Below, one piece after another: positions 6,179 through 7,453 of a stretch of 7,453 nucleotides of DNA. Every line of letters starts with the position of its first letter. Position 1 is the first letter of the stretch. The DNA lies in the NCBI GenBank assembly GCA_021816385.1, contig JAKAYJ010000052.1:1-7453 (forward strand). Direction: 5' to 3'. Made by a program: the position numbers and the translations under genes. A model generated the notes under the pieces. It did not search any database, had not been told where the DNA came from, and saw only the letters and a list, made by a program, of their open reading frames with translations. The DNA comes from Thermoplasmata archaeon (GTDB lineage: Archaea > Thermoplasmatota > Thermoplasmata > Thermoplasmatales > Thermoplasmataceae).

Positions 6179-6487
6179 GTGAGAGTGAGAGTTCTTGAAG
6201 TCATAGGGCCTGATTTAGCATCTAGAAATAGCTGCAATGAAATGTTTGATAATATTGAAATGAAAAAGGGTATGAAAGTGTTTATCGATTTCGCTGGAGT
6301 TTCCTCCATAAGCCGGTCATTTGCTCACCAATACCTCTTGAGGAAGAAACGCTCTGTAAAGGTTATAACTGAATTGAATATTCCAGAAGATATTAAGAAT
6401 ATGATGAATTTTGTCCAAAAAGAATCAACAAGAAAAGTTATTTCGCACCTCCCAGCAAGAAAGGAAATTCTTTTGACCATCCATTAG
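6179..6487 (+). CDS. Small STAS-like (DUF4325-type) domain protein
   Basis: From GTG 6179 the product is 102 residues, about the size of a single STAS-like domain. It reads VLEVIGPDLASRNSC near the start, then the core VFIDFAGVSSISRSFAHQYL, then a helical end. The IDFAGV strand followed by S-I-S-R-S-F-A-H corresponds to the loop in which SpoIIAA-type STAS proteins carry the phosphorylated serine; the exact serine cannot be chosen from sequence alone. The frame also opens at ATG 6089, giving 132 residues and a 14-base overlap with the ATPase stop, which would couple translation. I prefer GTG 6179 because the extra residues overlap a TATA-like stretch and resemble no STAS sequence, and because a Shine-Dalgarno precedes the GTG. 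Likely forms a switch with the preceding GHKL ATPase. Its downstream target is unknown. Confidence 0.75.
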   Translation: MRVRVLEVIGPDLASRNSCNEMFDNIEMKKGMKVFIDFAGVSSISRSFAHQYLLRKKRSVKVITELNIPEDIKNMMNFVQKESTRKVISHLPARKEILLTIH

Positions 6488-6652
6488 ATGTATTTGAAGA
6501 TGGACTAAATTCAGATAGTAAGAAGTCACATAATGGAATTACACCCAGACATTGTGGTTTGACCACTGGTCTGAAGGTGTTTATTATTATTTGCATTCAA
6601 TTTAGAAGTCAGACATAGCATTCTTATGAAGTAGAAGTTAAATGCCAGTTTT

Positions 6653-7058
6653 TCAATGTTGCAACCGGATAACTGCCTTATCGCCTTTTGGGTTGATCTA
6701 AACAAACTCCCAACCTTTGTTAAGATTAGATTCTAATTCATTCTCAGGAATTGTCTTATGACTGTTACCATTGTTCAGGGTATTTTGAAGTTCTCGCTCA
6801 GCCGCTTCTGGTATTCAGCCTGGTCAACTGATTCAAATTCATCCCTCTGGTTCTTGGACGGTTTGATGCCAAAGGCAGCTGCTAGCAGGACAATCACACT
6901 TTCAGCTATCTTTTTCTGGCAGTATTTCCCCTGATCCCACTTACCTCAGTCTCGAAAAACTTTGAAGCTTTGACGTAAGCGGATCTCATTTCCTCGAGCA
7001 TTTCCAGCAGAAGTCTCTCAAGCAATAGTAATGGTGAAAATAATCGAGAATGAATCAT
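6653..7058 (-). pseudogene. Broken gene of unknown function, recoverable as about 134 residues
   Basis: ATG at 7058 has a TATA-like AATATAATAAAG about 26 bases upstream, so this was probably a real leaderless gene. The first frame gives 50 residues (MIHSRLFS... KASKFFETE) to TAG at 6906. One base near 6950 (GAGG to GAGGG) restores GKWDQGKYCQKKIAESVIVL, an alpha-helical, hydrophobic stretch, continuing to SENFKIP and TGA at 6775. Restoring one C in the CCC run near 6779 gives LNNGNSHKT, then ENELESNLNKGWEFV, then an in-frame TAG and INPKGDKAVIRLQH up to TGA at 6653. The coherent protein-like character across all three frames argues for a decayed coding gene. I do not recognise the family. The tail ENELESNLNKGWEFV vaguely recalls C-terminal ends of archaeal mobile-element proteins, which I cannot confirm. 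Confidence 0.5.
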
Positions 7059-7077
7059 GCCATTATTTTTATTTGGT

Positions 7078-7089
7078 CTTTATTATATT
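7078..7089 (-). promoter_or_regulatory. TATA box of the broken gene ending at 6653
   Basis: Minus-strand AATATAATAAAG is centred about 26 bases before the ATG at 7058, the same geometry as the other leaderless genes here. It supports that ATG as the ancestral start. Confidence 0.4.
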
Positions 7090-7188
7090 CTAAATAGGTA
7101 ACGGTGAATATATAAAGAGAAGCGGGAAATAGTTAAGATACATATACCATTTATATGATTGCATATTTAGTATTTTACGTATTATTGT

Positions 7189-7194
7189 AAAAAA
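7189..7194 (-). terminator. Oligo-T terminator of tRNA-Pro
   Basis: A run of six T on the minus strand (GTTTTTTAC context) begins 18 bases after the tRNA 3' end. Short T runs are the usual archaeal intrinsic stop signal. Confidence 0.45.
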
Positions 7195-7211
7195 CTAAAC
7201 CGTATATAGAA

Positions 7212-7284
7212 TGGGTCTGCCCGGATTTGGACCGGGGTCGCCAACTCCCGAAGCTGGTAGGATACCAAACTACCCCACAGACCC
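7212..7284 (-). tRNA. tRNA-Pro, anticodon CGG
   Basis: A 73-base cloverleaf reads on the minus strand. The acceptor stem is GGGTCTG/CAGACCC, with T8. The D-arm is of the typical Pro form (GGGTAGTTTGGTATCCT with G18, G19, A21). The anticodon stem is CCAGC/GTTGG with loop TTCGGGA, giving anticodon CGG (codon CCG) with G37. There is a four-base variable region, a T-stem CCCGG/CCGGG with loop TCCAAAT, and discriminator A73. No intron is present and CCA is not encoded. The C in place of the second T of the T-loop is slightly unusual. An oligo-T terminator follows, and an IS605-type right end lies 27 bases upstream of its 5' end. Confidence 0.95.
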
Positions 7285-7311
7285 ATTTAAAGGCTATTTT
7301 TCGGTGTGATC

Positions 7312-7341
7312 TGACATCCTCTCCGCCCTGAAGGGCCGGAG
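7312..7341 (-). repeat. Right-end hairpin and terminus of the IS605-type element
   Basis: On the minus strand CTCCGGCCC-TTCA-GGGCGGAG forms an eight-pair stem with one bulged G at 7321-7341, followed by GAGGATGTCA ending at 7312. This hairpin-plus-terminus layout is common at right ends of IS200/IS605 elements in archaea and bacteria. The exact cleavage point is assumed to be after TCA. Confidence 0.55.
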
Positions 7342-7453
7342 GTTCCTGATTCATAGAGTGGCAACTCGTAGACCTCCTTTTGAGAGTTCCGCTGCTGTAG
7401 CACTTTCCACAGGCGTGGATTCGGACATGCCCTGCCCTATTTTTACTGATCCT
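7312..7453 (-). pseudogene. tnpB: C-terminal end of an IS200/IS605 TnpB-like protein (partial, cut by window edge)
   Basis: The minus-strand frame from the right edge reads RISKNRAGHVRIHACGKC, then CHSMNQEPPALQGGEDVR. NRAG-x-x-R-I-HACG followed by NQEPP-x-LQGGEDV resembles the variable tail after the last RuvC motif of many TnpB proteins; all catalytic motifs and the zinc finger would lie beyond the window. TnpB is the RNA-guided nuclease of IS605-type elements. The frame has no stop at the element end: it runs on through the tRNA locus to TAA at 7175-7177. Either the real stop was lost or the tail is not translated as such, so I record it as a fragment. Recognition is from memory of the family. 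Confidence 0.6.
7312..7453 (-). ncRNA. Possible 3' part of a TnpB omega RNA (reRNA)
   Basis: In IS605-type elements the guide-bearing omega RNA overlaps the 3' end of tnpB and runs to the right end, with the guide taken from flanking DNA. The geometry here, with the TnpB tail and right-end hairpin pointing the same way, would place such an RNA here. Its guide would then be the 27 bases just upstream of tRNA-Pro and onward into the tRNA. No direct evidence of transcription. Confidence 0.3.

Noticed and set aside
6561..6571. Short palindrome GACCACTGGTC in the gene-free stretch after the STAS-like gene
   Set aside because: Five-base arms with no clear T run or adjacent promoter are too weak to call an operator or terminator.
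1..7453. CRISPR array or tandem repeats
   Set aside because: No regularly spaced repeats of 20-40 bases were seen in either strand.

Overview
The window looks archaeal and most likely belongs to the Thermoplasmata (Thermoplasmatales-like, for example Ferroplasma or Cuniculiplasma relatives). The signs are a copper locus of the archaeal CopT/CopM/CopA type, TATA-like boxes about 25 bases before several start codons with no Shine-Dalgarno (leaderless genes), frequent AGA/AGG and ATA codons, and a tRNA-Pro with no encoded CCA. The genus is inferred, not shown.

Layout. 1-2025 is a divergent copper-resistance locus: a copper-type P1B ATPase cut by the left window edge (minus), a 46-residue YHS/TRASH metal-binding protein just upstream of it (minus), and a divergent Lrp-like HTH regulator with a C-terminal TRASH domain (plus). 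The 76-base gap between the divergent genes carries an 8+8 inverted repeat around the regulator's TATA box. 2125-2946 is an intact SDR very like glucose 1-dehydrogenase (minus). 2947-3098 shows nothing I can name. 3099-3380 is the C-terminal part of a T4 endonuclease V-like (Pyr_excise) protein without its catalytic N-terminus. 3386-4128 is a membrane-anchored, sequon-rich surface protein interrupted by one frameshift. About 4180-5173 is an IS5-type insertion sequence with decayed transposase.

5266-6487 is an AT-rich, intact two-gene module: a GHKL-fold ATP-binding protein followed by a small STAS-like (DUF4325-type) protein. It resembles a SpoIIAB/SpoIIAA-style kinase and switch pair, in an organism that should have no sigma factors. 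It is the most interesting unit here.

6488-6652 has no recognisable gene. 6653-7058 holds a broken, unrecognised minus-strand gene recoverable by allowing two single-base shifts and one stop. 7059-7211 is AT-rich and holds its TATA box and the tRNA terminator. 7212-7284 is tRNA-Pro(CGG), minus. From 7312 to the right edge is the right end of an IS200/IS605 element with the last codons of a TnpB-like protein, lying only 27 bases upstream of the tRNA.

Functionally there are two coherent units: copper sensing and export on the left, and an ATPase/STAS switch on the right. The ground around the switch is full of mobile-element remains (IS5, IS605 end, broken genes), which suggests a region of gene turnover. 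All reconstructed frame breaks lie in short homopolymers, so read errors must be excluded before calling them decay.
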